Assembly: GCA_031082145.1 (NCBI GenBank)
Contig: JAVHLP010000004.1
Location: 62,001-126,000 of the forward strand
Direction of reading: 5' to 3'
Length of the DNA stretch: 64,000 nucleotides
Source of the DNA: a bacterium
Lineage (GTDB): Bacteria; Bacillota; Sulfobacillia; UBA995
This document shows, one piece after another, positions 18,318 through 26,965 of this stretch (position 1 is its first letter; each line of letters starts with the position of its first letter). Made by a program: the position numbers and the translations under genes. A model generated the notes under the pieces. That model saw only the letters and a program-made list of their open reading frames with translations, made no database searches and was not told where the DNA came from.

Positions 18318-19208
18318 CTGAGCGCCGGGGAATCCCCGGACATTCAGGTTCGCCAGGAGGAGTCCCCCGCCGGCCGCAGGTCGAAGGCGGTTATCGGGGT
18401 GGCTCTCGCCCTGATCGCCCTGGTCCTGTTGATGCCGTTCGCCTTCCGGGGCCTCTATTTCATTGAGCCCGCCCATGCGGGCTACGTTGCCTGCCACGTG
18501 GGCGAGAGCACGAGGGTCTCGATCCTCTTCAACGACTACGGCAGGTGGCCCTGGGTCGATGCGTCGGGGGCCATCCGGTCGATCGTGACCGACAATCCTG
18601 ACTTGGAGGTAACCTCCTTTGTCGTAGCCCCGACACGCCTGGATATCCCCTGCCAGCGGATGGAACTCCGGATGGAGGTTACCCCTCGTTCCCCCGGGGA
18701 GCACTACCTGACGGCGCTCACGATCGTCCGCGGCGGCCAGACGCGGACCCTGCCCATCGGCAGCGTGCTGTTTGACGCCAGGCTCCCCGGCCAGGACGGG
18801 AAACAGCTCCTTGAGACCGTGAGCAACTTCACCGTGCTCGAGACGAATCGTGTTGATGAGAGCGACGAGATAAGCGTCCAGTTCCATCTCTGCACGCGTT
18901 CAATCGGCCCCCTGGATGTCTCCGTGCTCTGTTCCAGGTTGCCGGAGGGGGTGCTGCTCACCGCCGGACCGGTCGAGTTCGGTTGGCCAGGGGCCTTCCG
19001 ACGGCTCCATCTCTCGCGGGAGGCCGACGGTCATCCCCCGGGCTATGGCCTCGTTATAGACTACTTCGTACGGCTCCATCTCTCGCGGGAGGCCGACGGC
19101 GAGCAGCCGAGGAGGCGCGTCGTGCTGGTGCGGCCGTGGCTTGTGGTGTCGTCGGACCAGGGAGAGACCCTGGAGCTGGGCCCGCTCTTCGTGCTGGACT
19201 GGCCCTAG
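18318..19208 (+). CDS. Membrane-anchored protein of unknown function, probable CTG start
   Basis: About 296 residues: a short hydrophilic N-terminus, one membrane helix (about 30-50), and a long, probably extracytoplasmic, beta-rich domain. There is no ATG, GTG or TTG in frame before 18399 (GTG), which would begin inside the helix. GAAGGAGGAG lies 7 bases before an in-frame CTG at 18318, which restores the cytoplasmic segment. The C-terminal part carries an in-frame duplication of RLHLSREADG. It follows the exported-protein gene by 25 bp and is probably co-transcribed. No family recognised. Confidence 0.6.
   Translation: MSAGESPDIQVRQEESPAGRRSKAVIGVALALIALVLLMPFAFRGLYFIEPAHAGYVACHVGESTRVSILFNDYGRWPWVDASGAIRSIVTDNPDLEVTSFVVAPTRLDIPCQRMELRMEVTPRSPGEHYLTALTIVRGGQTRTLPIGSVLFDARLPGQDGKQLLETVSNFTVLETNRVDESDEISVQFHLCTRSIGPLDVSVLCSRLPEGVLLTAGPVEFGWPGAFRRLHLSREADGHPPGYGLVIDYFVRLHLSREADGEQPRRRVVLVRPWLVVSSDQGETLELGPLFVLDWP
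19001..19099 (+). repeat. Two 30-bp direct repeats inside a coding region
   Basis: A 30-base unit at 19001-19030 recurs exactly at 19070-19099. The 69-base offset is a multiple of three, so the peptide RLHLSREADG appears twice in frame. The unit contains the near-palindrome CTCGCGGGAG. Confidence 0.8.
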
Positions 19209-19210
19209 CC

Positions 19211-19939
19211 CTACCCCACCCTCCGGTCGAACCGCCGCCACAGCCAGCCCAGGATGAGGGCGTGCACCAACGCCCCGCCCCCCAGGTACAGCCAGAACCG
19301 CCCGTTGCTGTGGTATCCGGCCAGGTAGGCCTGGGTCACCCAGAAAGGGGGCAGCAGGCCCCCCGCCCAGTGCCAGGGAGGCGGGGCCAGGTAGCCGGCC
19401 AGCGGCCCGATCATGACCCCCCCGGCCAGCTTGCTCAGGGCCAGGCCTTCAACCTCGTTGTCCGCGAACGCCCCCATGAACAGCGCCATCTGGGTCGCCT
19501 CGACGGCGGCCAGCAGGGCGACGGGGATGAGGACGGACGGCCGGGGCTGGGGCAGGCCGGCCAGGGGCACCACGATCAGCGAGAAGAGGAAGCTCAGGGC
19601 GATCGGCGCCAGCGTCCGGTGAAGCAGAGAGCCGGACTTGGCGAGGGGGGTGACGGCGAAGTAGCCGAGCACGTTCTCATCCCGCTCGTCGAGCATGACG
19701 AACCCGGCCAGGGTCCCCAGGGTCAGCGGCGAGGAGAGCAGCAGCATGGCGGCCAGGAAGGGGTGGTGGGGGCGGAGGTCGGCGCCGAGCCACCGGGCCG
19801 CCAGTTCGCCGGCTGCCGGGAGGCCGAGGCGGAAGGCGAGGGCCAGGATGAAGGGCAGGGCCAGCGACACCAGGAGCAGGGGGTCGCGCAGGGCGTTGCG
19901 GAGATCGGCCCTGACCAGGGCCAGTACCCTCCTCATCAT
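19211..19939 (-). CDS. ABC transporter permease (fluoroquinolone/antibiotic export type)
   Basis: About 242 residues with six predicted membrane helices, starting MMRRVLALVRADLRNALRDP, typical of ABC-2 exporter permeases. FVMLDERDENVLGYFAVTPL is characteristic of the cytoplasmic loop in this group. ATG overlaps the stop of the partner permease (ATGATGA). The adjoining ATPase gene is frameshifted as read, so the transporter may be inactive. Confidence 0.8.
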   Translation of the reverse strand: MMRRVLALVRADLRNALRDPLLLVSLALPFILALAFRLGLPAAGELAARWLGADLRPHHPFLAAMLLLSSPLTLGTLAGFVMLDERDENVLGYFAVTPLAKSGSLLHRTLAPIALSFLFSLIVVPLAGLPQPRPSVLIPVALLAAVEATQMALFMGAFADNEVEGLALSKLAGGVMIGPLAGYLAPPPWHWAGGLLPPFWVTQAYLAGYHSNGRFWLYLGGGALVHALILGWLWRRFDRRVG

Positions 19940-20643
19940 CGCCCGGCCTCCCGGAGGACGACGAACCGCGTAAACCGGCGGTGGGCCCAGAGGTAGGCCA
20001 GGGCGGTCCAGGCGCCCAGGCTGAGCAGGGATGCGAGCCACTCGCGGGTCCCGAGGCCGGTGAGGGCCCCCCCGAGCAGGGCCAGGGAAGCCCTCCCGGG
20101 CAGGAGCCCGAGCAGTGGGCTAGCGGGCACCACGTCCAGGTGCTCGAGCACCGGCAGCAGGAAGACGCCCGCCGGCCAGGGGCCGAGGATGAGGAAGTCG
20201 GTGAGGGAACGGGCGCGGCAGGAGAGGGCGAGGCCGAACAGGGTGAAGAACGCGGCCGTGAGGGCCGCCCCGGCGAGGAGCGGGAGGGGGCGGAAGGCCA
20301 ATCCGAAAGTCAGCAGGACGATGGCCACACTGCTGGCGGTGGCAAGGAGGGCGATCGAGACGACCTTGGCCAGGAGGTATTCGTGCAGTCGGAGGGGCGT
20401 GACGAAGATGACGTCCAGGACGCCCTGGCCCCGCTCCAGCAGGATCATGGCGGCCACCAGGAAAAAGCCGATGATGCCGGGATCGGAGAAGATCACCGGG
20501 GGCGCCAGGAGGGCCCGCAGGTCCGGCGGCAGGGCCCGCAGCACGACCGCGTAGCCGATGGACACCAGGGCGTAGACGTGGTAGAAGCCATGGCGGAACT
20601 GGAAGGCGGTATCCTGGCGGATCGCCCGGCCAAGTCGCCTCAT
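19936..20643 (-). CDS. ABC transporter permease, second subunit
   Basis: About 235 residues beginning MRRLGRAIRQDTAFQFRHGFYH, with six hydrophobic helices and LERGQGVLDVIFVTPLRLHEYLLAK, matching the equivalent loop in its partner. Its ATG overlaps the expected stop of the upstream ATPase (ATGA), which marks the true gene boundary even though the raw ATPase frame now runs straight into it. Confidence 0.8.
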   Translation of the reverse strand: MRRLGRAIRQDTAFQFRHGFYHVYALVSIGYAVVLRALPPDLRALLAPPVIFSDPGIIGFFLVAAMILLERGQGVLDVIFVTPLRLHEYLLAKVVSIALLATASSVAIVLLTFGLAFRPLPLLAGAALTAAFFTLFGLALSCRARSLTDFLILGPWPAGVFLLPVLEHLDVVPASPLLGLLPGRASLALLGGALTGLGTREWLASLLSLGAWTALAYLWAHRRFTRFVVLREAGR

Positions 20644-21498
20644 CCCAGGCCCCTCCCGGTGACCTCCACGAAGATGTCCTCCAGGGTCGCCTCCTGGGTG
20701 CGGATGGTCTCGATCTCCTCCCGGCGGAGGACTTCGAGGAACCGCCTGCCCGTCGGCGCCGATGCCCCGGAGCGGGAACTCCTCTCGGACCGTGCCGTCC
20801 CCGGTCCGGTACTCCACCCGCACCAGCCGCCGGCCGCGTTCCAGCTTCAGGCGGCGGGGGGAGTCCACCAGGCAGATCCGCCCGTCCACGATGAAGGCGA
20901 CCCGGTCGCAGGCCTTCTGGGCGACCAGCATGTCGTGGGTGGCCACCAGGAAGGTCCTACCCGCCGCCCGTTCGGCGAGCAGGATCTCCCTGACCTTCCG
21001 GGCATTCAGCGGGTCGAGGCCCGCGGTGGGTTCGTCCAGGAAGACCAGTTCGGGCCGGTTGAGTAGGGCCCGGCACAGGTTCAGGCGGACCCGCATTCCC
21101 CGGGAAAAGCGGCCCACCCGCGTATCGGCGTCGTCTTCCAGGTCCACCCGGGCCAGGAGGCGGCGGGGATCCTCGGTCGGGCCGGAGTACAGCCAGGCGA
21201 AGAACTCGAGGTTCTCGCGGGCGGTGAAGTTGCTGTAGAAGCTCGGGACCTCGAAGGCGACGCCGATGCGCTCGAAGTGGTCGCGGCCGAGCCGGCGGAG
21301 ATCCACCCCCAGCACCGACGCCCGGCCGGCGAAGCCCTTGAGCAGCCCGAGCAGGATGTTCTGGGTGGTCGTCTTGCCCGCGCCCGACGGCCCCAGCAGC
21401 CCGAAGATCTCCCCCCGGCCGACCTCGAAGTCGATCCCCCGGATCACCTCGTGCTCGACCCCGGGGTACCGGAACCGGAGTTGCCGGACCTCGATCAC
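20640..21498 (-). pseudogene. ABC transporter ATP-binding protein, single-base frameshift near the 3' end
   Basis: Walker A GPSGAGKT, signature FSRGMRVRLNL, Walker B LVFLDEPTAGLDP and the switch His in ATHDM are all present. After FPLRGIGADG the reading frame leaves the family pattern. Dropping one base in the three-C run at 20749-20751 restores RRFLEVLRREEIETIRTQ, the TLEDIFVEVTG tail of exporter ATPases, and a TGA overlapping the permease ATG. The 859-bp span is one base more than a multiple of three. It is a true frameshift or a sequencing error. GTG start after GGGAGGGG. Confidence 0.8.
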
Positions 21499-21521
21499 GC
21501 TCCCGCCCCTCCCACCAACCG

Positions 21522-22022
21522 CTAGCCGAGGTGCTGCTTGACCATCACCATCTGGCCGTAATGGTCCGGTGTGTGGAAGGTGATCTGGGCCAGCAGCCAG
21601 CGCAGGGTGAGCTCGTGGCCCCGCAAGGTGATCACCCGGTCCAGGGAGTCGCCCCTGACCGATGCCAGGGCCGACCGGAGGATGCCGTTGGCCTTGTCCC
21701 ACTTGGCCTCGAGGCCGGCGGCCGTCTCGTCCGGGGGCTGGTAGAGCGGGGTATGCGGCTTGTCCAGGTGGAACTCGGCCTTGAGGTCGGCCGGCACCGG
21801 TTCCCCGGTGATCCACGCCGCGAAGTTGACGCAGGCCCCCGCGCAATGGAGCATCAGGCTGCTGAGCGAGTTGCTGAAGCCCGCCGGCCGTGCCGCCAGC
21901 TGCTCGGGCGAGAGGCCCCGGATCAGGGCCAACACCTGAGGCCGGGCGAACTCGACGGCGTGCCAGACCACTGCCGCGGCCGGATCCAGGTCCCCGGCCG
22001 CCGGGACGTCAAGCTGGCTCAA
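21522..22022 (-). CDS. DinB-family four-helix metalloprotein
   Basis: A 166-residue protein of the DinB/YfiT fold. The three histidines expected to bind a metal are visible: LMLHCAGA in helix 2 and TFHTPDHYGQM in helix 4. Family members are mostly uncharacterised or thiol-dependent transferases. TTG start after GGGGGAGGGA. It lies just upstream of the ABC exporter operon on the same strand. Confidence 0.8.
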   Translation of the reverse strand: MSQLDVPAAGDLDPAAAVVWHAVEFARPQVLALIRGLSPEQLAARPAGFSNSLSSLMLHCAGACVNFAAWITGEPVPADLKAEFHLDKPHTPLYQPPDETAAGLEAKWDKANGILRSALASVRGDSLDRVITLRGHELTLRWLLAQITFHTPDHYGQMVMVKQHLG

Positions 22023-22072
22023 GGCAATCCCTCCCCCGGGTCTTCGGTCCCCCCGGCAAGCCGCTCACCGCG

Positions 22073-22290
22073 TCACTTGCCCGGGTCCGGCTCGTAGCGG
22101 GCCCGCTCGCCGCCGATGAGGCGCGGCCGGGTGCGGGCCATGGTCAGGTGGGCGGACCCGATCTGCCTGATCTCCGGGCGCACGGGCACCGCCACCCGCT
22201 TCAGGTGCATGCCGATCAGGGTGTCGCCGATGTCCATGCCGGCGTGGGCCGGGCTAGTCTGCCACGGGGTGACCGCAGGGCGGCGTCAAG
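22073..22290 (-). pseudogene. DUF436 (YwlG-like) protein, C-terminal fragment
   Basis: Reading the minus strand to a TGA at 22073 gives [20 protein letters not shown], then [10 protein letters not shown] and [13 protein letters not shown], the conserved C-terminal block of DUF436 proteins. Similarity stops where the insertion element begins, and I could not find the N-terminal half on the other side of the element. The gene is therefore truncated, with about 70 of about 180 residues left. Confidence 0.65.
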
Positions 22291-24186
22291 ATGTGAACAA
22301 GGGCAGCATTGATGCGGGTTAGTGAGGGGTCTGGCTTTTTTGCCGCGGATGTGGTATAGGTTGATCATGGAGCGCACAGTCGTGCTCGATGGCAAGCGGT
22401 ATGCTGTGTCCGATGTGGTTCGCCAGGTGGTGGTACGGCCGGTCAGGCCAGAGGAGGTTGGGCGGTGGAAGGCGCTGATCCGGGAGCATCACTATCTTGG
22501 GCTGCACCACCTGGTGGGGGAGACGATGCTGCACGTGGCAGAGGTAGATGGTCACTGGGTAGCGCTTGTGGGCTGGTGTTCGGCTGCGCTGAAAGTGGGG
22601 GTGCGGGACCGCTTCATCGGCTGGACGGCGCAACAAAAGCAGAGGCGGCTGAAGTTCATTGCTCAGAACGGGCGGTTTCTGATGCTGCCGGACCCTCAGG
22701 AGGTGCCGAATCTGGCCTCGCGCGTGCTGGCGCTGAGCGTGCGGCGCCTGGCAGAGGACTGGCGGGCAGTATACGGTCACCCGGTGGTGCTGGCGGAAAC
22801 CTTCGTAGACCCGCGTCGCTTCCCGGGCACCTGCTACCGTGCGGCGGGGTGGCAGTGTCTTGGCGAGACGGAGGGATACGGCAAGCACGCGATGGTGTAC
22901 GTGGAGCACGGTCGGCCCAAGCAGTATTTGGTGCGGCCGCTGTTCCGGGGGGCAGAGAGGTGGCTCCAGCAGCCCTTCGACGTGCCGGCCCTGTCCGAAC
23001 AAGGTAGTCGGGTGGACCTGAATCGCATTCCGCTGAGTGGGAGCAAGGGGCTGTTGGCCGCGCTGGCCAAGGTACCGGACCGGAGGAACCGGCGGGGAAG
23101 GCGGCACAGTCAGGTCAGCATCCTGGCGGTCGCGGTTTGCGGGGTACTGGCCGGCAGCCGTAGCTTTCGAGCCATCGCCGACTTCGCGGCCGGTCTTGAG
23201 GGGGAGGTGCTCTTGCACCTGGGCTGTCACCGGTCGCTCAACACCGGGGAACTCCGACCGCCCAGTGAGCCGACGATCCGGCGTATGCTGACGCACATCG
23301 ACGCGGAGGCACTGGACCGGGTGGTGGGAGAGTTCCTGAGCCGAGCAGGGCTATGGGAAGCGGTTGCGATCGACGGCAAGACGCTGCGAGGTTCGGGCCA
23401 GGACGAGCAAGATCCCATACAGTTGATGGCGGCGGTGACCCACAAGACCCCGGTGACCTTGGCCCAACGGCCTGTCGGTGACAAGAGCAACGAGATCCCT
23501 GAGGCAACCGGGTTGTTGGCGCCGCTGGACCTGCGGGGCAAAGTGGTCACCGCGGACGCGATGCACACCCAGGTTGACCTGGCGCGGTTTCTGGTCGAGA
23601 AGAAGGGTGCGGACTACGTGTTCACGGCCAAGGACAACCAGCCATTCTTGCACAAGGCACTCGCCGCCCAGGATTGGGAGCTTTCCCCCCCCGGTACACG
23701 GAGAACGAAAAAGGCCACGGGCGGATTGAACGGCGTACAATCCAGCTCACTGCCAGGGTGCGCGACAGCTGGTTCCCGTACGCGGCCCAAGGCTTCCGCC
23801 TCGAGCGCACCACCTGGGACCGCAAGGGCCGTCAGCGGCACGAAGTCACATACGGAGTGCTCAGCCTGCCGCCGGACCGTGCGGACGAGGCCCCGGGTAC
23901 TCGAACTGGTCCGCGGCCACCGGACGATCGAGGCCCTGCACCACATGCGTGACGTCACCTACGACGAGGACCGATCGCGCATCCGCACCGGCAATGCGCC
24001 ACGGACAATGGCCACCCTGCGCAACCTGGCCATTGGTCTCTTGCGAATATACCAGCCCGGCGCCATAGCTCGCCAAAACCGCTTGCTGGCGCTGAACCCC
24101 CAGCGACTGCTCACGCTGATCGGCGCCTGACGACCGGTGTGACCGGGCTTGCGTGGCGGGTTCGCCCGGGCTTGTTCAACGTCGGC
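22290..24186 (+). mobile_element. ISAs1-type insertion sequence with DUF4338 (DruA-like) domain
   Basis: The element surrounds one long transposase frame. Its probable ends carry TGTGAACAAGGGC on the left (about 22294) and, inverted, GTTGAACAAGCCC on the right (about 24185), which share TGAACAAG. Exact boundaries are estimates. It interrupts a DUF436 gene on the left side. Confidence 0.65.
22367..24130 (+). pseudogene. ISAs1-family transposase fused to DUF4338, internally frameshifted
   Basis: The N-terminal 215 or so residues match DUF4338, the domain of DruA in Druantia defence systems ([50 protein letters not shown]). The rest is an ISAs1 DDE transposase ([35 protein letters not shown]). 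Between about 23695 and 23890 the family sequence is found in another frame ([38 protein letters not shown]). An apparent one-base loss at the eight-C run near 23695 is followed by a compensating base gain near 23890, leaving about 65 wrong residues. Probably inactive, unless these are sequencing errors. Confidence 0.75.
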
Positions 24187-24398
24187 AGCTCGAGCTCCGC
24201 AGGACCCTGCTCGCGCTCACGGGCGCCATCCACCCCGCGCAAGACAGCTGAGCCTACCCCGGCACACCCCCCATACCCCATTGCCAACCCCTGGCCCCCC
24301 AACACAATGACGCGACCGTGGGGTGACCGGTAGGCTGGAGGTGGGCCCGGTCCGGTGGCGAAGACTTGGGGGAATGCCCCCCCGGGAGGCTGGACACC

Positions 24399-25493
24399 AT
24401 GCTCCTGACCGTGACCCCGGCCGACGGCATCGACACCCCCGCCCTGATCGTTGACCTCGGGGCCCTGGTGGCCAACATCAAGCGGATGGCGGACTTCTTT
24501 GCCGGCCGCCCGGCCGGGCTCCGGCCCCACTTCAAGACCCACAAGACCCCGGCCATCGCCCACTTGCCACTTGCAACTGGAACACGGGGCGATCGGCATC
24601 ACCTGCGCCAAGCTGGGCGAGGCCGAGGTCCTGGTCCATGCCGGGGTCCATGACGTGCTGATCGCCAACCAGGTGGTCGCTCCGCCCAGGCTGGCCCGGC
24701 TGGCCAGCCTCTGTCACCTGGCCGAGGTGAAGGTGTGCGTCGACGGCGAGGAGAACCTGCGGGATCTCTCGCGGGCGGCGGTGGCCGCCGGCAGCAAGAT
24801 CGGTGTGCTGGTGGAGGCCGATGTGGGCATGGGGCGCTCGGGCACGCGGTCGGCGGCGGCCACCGCAGAGCTGGCCTCCCTCGCCGCCTCGCTGGCGGGC
24901 ATTGAGTTCCGGGGCATCATGGGCTACGAGGGCCACGCCGTCTTCAGGGTGTCCCGGGAAGAACGGACGACTGCCTGCCGGGCGGCCAACGCCCTCCTCC
25001 TGGAACACGCGGCGGCGGTGCGGCACCGGGGCCTCCCCTGCCCCATAGTCGGGGCCGGGGGGACCGGCACCTACGACATCTCCGGCAGTTGCCCGGGGAT
25101 AACCGAGATCCAGGCGGGCAGCTACGTGTTCATGGACGCCACCTACCGCAGGCTCCTGCCCGAGTTCGTGCCCGCCCTGACCGTGCTGACCAGCGTCGTC
25201 AGCCGGCCGGAACCGTCGCGGGCCGTCGTTGACCTCGGCATGAAGTCCTAACCGGGGAGTTCGGCCTGCCCCAGCCGGAAGGCCTGCCCGGGGCCACCAC
25301 CCTGGCCCTGTCGGAGGAACACGGGGTGCTGGGGCTGGAGGGTCCTGCCCGGCAGCTCCGGGTGGGGGACCAGGTGGAACTCGTGCCCACCCACTGCTGC
25401 ACGACGGTCAACCTTCACGATCGGCTGTACGTGACCCGCGGCGGCCGGCTCCAGGACGTCTGGGCGATCGCCGCCCGGGGCGCCTTCCGGTGA
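24399..25493 (+). pseudogene. D-threonine aldolase/alanine racemase-like PLP enzyme, two frameshifts
   Basis: Fold type III PLP enzyme. DTPALIVDLGAL and PHFKTHKTP carry the PLP lysine; the middle has GITCAKLGEAEVL and EADVGMGRSGTR; the C-terminal part has LSEEHGVLGLEG, PTHCCTTVNLHD and the metal-binding His-x-Cys typical of D-threonine aldolases. Two lesions break it. A 7-bp tandem duplication (CACTTGC twice, 24562-24575) shifts the frame after KTPAIAHL. A one-base loss near 25248 then creates TAA after DLGMKS, beyond which GEFGLPQPEGLPG continues in another frame. As read it makes no full protein. Confidence 0.8.
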
Positions 25494-25628
25494 GCCGGGG
25501 GATGATAGGGGGAAGGCAACGGGAGACCGGGCGGCGAATCCCCAAGAGTCCGGAGCGAGCCGGGAGGGAAACCGGCGACGTCTGACCTGGGCGCCCTGCT
25601 GGCGCGGACACCGATCCTGGCTTACCTG

Positions 25629-26198
25629 TTGGCCTGGGCCATGCTCTTCCTGGAGGGCGCGGGCGTCCCCGGCATGCCCTGCATCGCCCTGTTCCTCGCC
25701 ACCGGCATGCTGATCGCCAGGGGCCGGCTGCCCCTGGCCGGGGTGGTGGCGGTGGGGGCGGCCGCCATCCTCGCCGGCAACCTGGCCGGATACCTCGTGG
25801 GGCGGAGAGTGGGGGTCCGCGCCCTCGCCTGGCTGGCCCGGCGCGCCGGCTACCGCAGGGATCAGGCAGAGCGCGCCACCAGGCTGTTCCGGCGGTACGG
25901 CGGGCTGGCCATCCTCGCCGGCCGCTGGTTCCTCCCCCTCCGGGCCCCCACCCTGGTGCTGGCAGGCCAGGCGGGCTTCCCTCTGCCCCTCTTCCTGCTG
26001 TTCTCACTACCGTCGGCCGTCGGCTGGGTGCTTGCCTGGCAGTACGGCGCCTTCGCCCTGGCCCGCGGCACCTTCCGCTGGGCTGGCCTGGCCGACGACG
26101 TTGAGCTGCTCGCCGGGCTGCTGGGTCTGGCCGCCATCCTGGTGGCGGCAGGCTGGCTGGCCTGGACGCTGGTGCGGCATACCCCGGAGCGGGGTTAG
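25629..26198 (+). CDS. DedA-family membrane protein
   Basis: About 190 residues with four to five hydrophobic segments. FLEGAGVPGMPCI near the start and AGRWFLPLRAPTLVLAGQAG match DedA/SNARE-associated proteins, which include polyprenyl-phosphate and lipid flippases. TTG at 25629 is the first usual start codon, but it lies inside the first hydrophobic segment. GGGAGGG followed by ACG at 25578 would give a normal N-terminus (SDLGALLARTPILAYL), so the original ATG may have mutated. Part of a decaying region, hence expression is uncertain. Confidence 0.65.
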   Translation: MAWAMLFLEGAGVPGMPCIALFLATGMLIARGRLPLAGVVAVGAAAILAGNLAGYLVGRRVGVRALAWLARRAGYRRDQAERATRLFRRYGGLAILAGRWFLPLRAPTLVLAGQAGFPLPLFLLFSLPSAVGWVLAWQYGAFALARGTFRWAGLADDVELLAGLLGLAAILVAAGWLAWTLVRHTPERG

Positions 26199-26209
26199 GA
26201 GGTGTCTCC

Positions 26210-26965
26210 GTGTCTCTGATCGAGATCGGGCCGGGCATATCATTCTGGCGGGGCGATCGGGTAAACGCAGGCCTGGTGGAGACTTCCCGGGGGCTGGTAG
26301 CCATCGACGCTCTGACCTCGGCCGAAGCGGCAACGGCCATGCTGGCCGCGGCCGGCCGGCCGGAGTTCCTCATCTACACGCATGGCCATTCCGACCACGT
26401 CTTCGGCAGCGGAGCATTCCCGCCGGAGGTCCACGTCCTGGCCACCCAGGCCACCGCCGGCGAGATAACGCTACACCGCGAGCGTTACTGGGGCCCCGAC
26501 CTGGACCAGGGCGTCCGGGTGCTGGAACCAGATCTCGTGTTCACCGGCCAGGCCCAACTCGGGCGGGGCGACCGGCAGCTGGTGATCCGGCACCTCGGCG
26601 GCCACACCCCGGGCTCGGCGGTGGTCTGGCTGCCGGGACCTGCCGTGCTGTTCTGCGGCGACCTGGCGGTGAACGGAGTCACTCCCTTCATGCTGGAGGC
26701 CGATTTCGACCGCTGGCTGACCGCGCTGGCGGAACTGGCATCCTGGCGACCGGCGGTGGTGTTGCCGGGCCACGGCGACCCTGCCGGCCCGGAGCTTCTG
26801 TCACGGGTCGCCACCTGGCTGGATTCGTTCCGTCGGCAGGTGCGGGAGGAGGGACCGGGCACGGAGCTGTCCGCTCTGGTCGACAGGATGATGGCCCGGC
26901 ACGGCTTTCCCGAACGCCACCGCTTCATGGTCGAGGGCACGGTGCGGGCCCTGCTAGGCGATTAG
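26210..26965 (+). CDS. Metallo-beta-lactamase-fold hydrolase
   Basis: A 251-residue MBL-fold protein with all metal ligands: THGHSDH (about 66-72), GGHTPGS, CGDLAVNG and LPGHGDP. The family covers glyoxalase II-like, quinone-responsive and other hydrolases; the substrate is not evident. GTG start with TTAGGAGGTG upstream, 11 bp after DedA. Its end overlaps the convergent HAD remnant by 12 bp. Confidence 0.82.
   Translation: MSLIEIGPGISFWRGDRVNAGLVETSRGLVAIDALTSAEAATAMLAAAGRPEFLIYTHGHSDHVFGSGAFPPEVHVLATQATAGEITLHRERYWGPDLDQGVRVLEPDLVFTGQAQLGRGDRQLVIRHLGGHTPGSAVVWLPGPAVLFCGDLAVNGVTPFMLEADFDRWLTALAELASWRPAVVLPGHGDPAGPELLSRVATWLDSFRRQVREEGPGTELSALVDRMMARHGFPERHRFMVEGTVRALLGD

Noticed and set aside
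20745-20755. Programmed frameshifting in the ABC ATPase
   Set aside because: No slippery heptamer or downstream structure is apparent, and neighbouring genes are damaged, so a mutation or sequencing error is simpler.
19936-21846. A single 636-codon frame suggesting an ABC ATPase-permease fusion
   Set aside because: The join arises from one extra base near 20750. Without it the ATPase regains its normal tail and stop overlapping a separate permease ATG, and the N-terminal 110 codons of the long frame are not protein-like.
22290-24186. A Druantia defence locus
   Set aside because: The DruA-like domain is fused to a transposase and there is no druE-type helicase or other Druantia gene beside it.
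24131-24398. A short plus-strand frame ending QLELRRTLLALTGAIHPAQDS
   Set aside because: About 25 residues look protein-like, but no start, family or continuation on the other side of the insertion sequence could be found.
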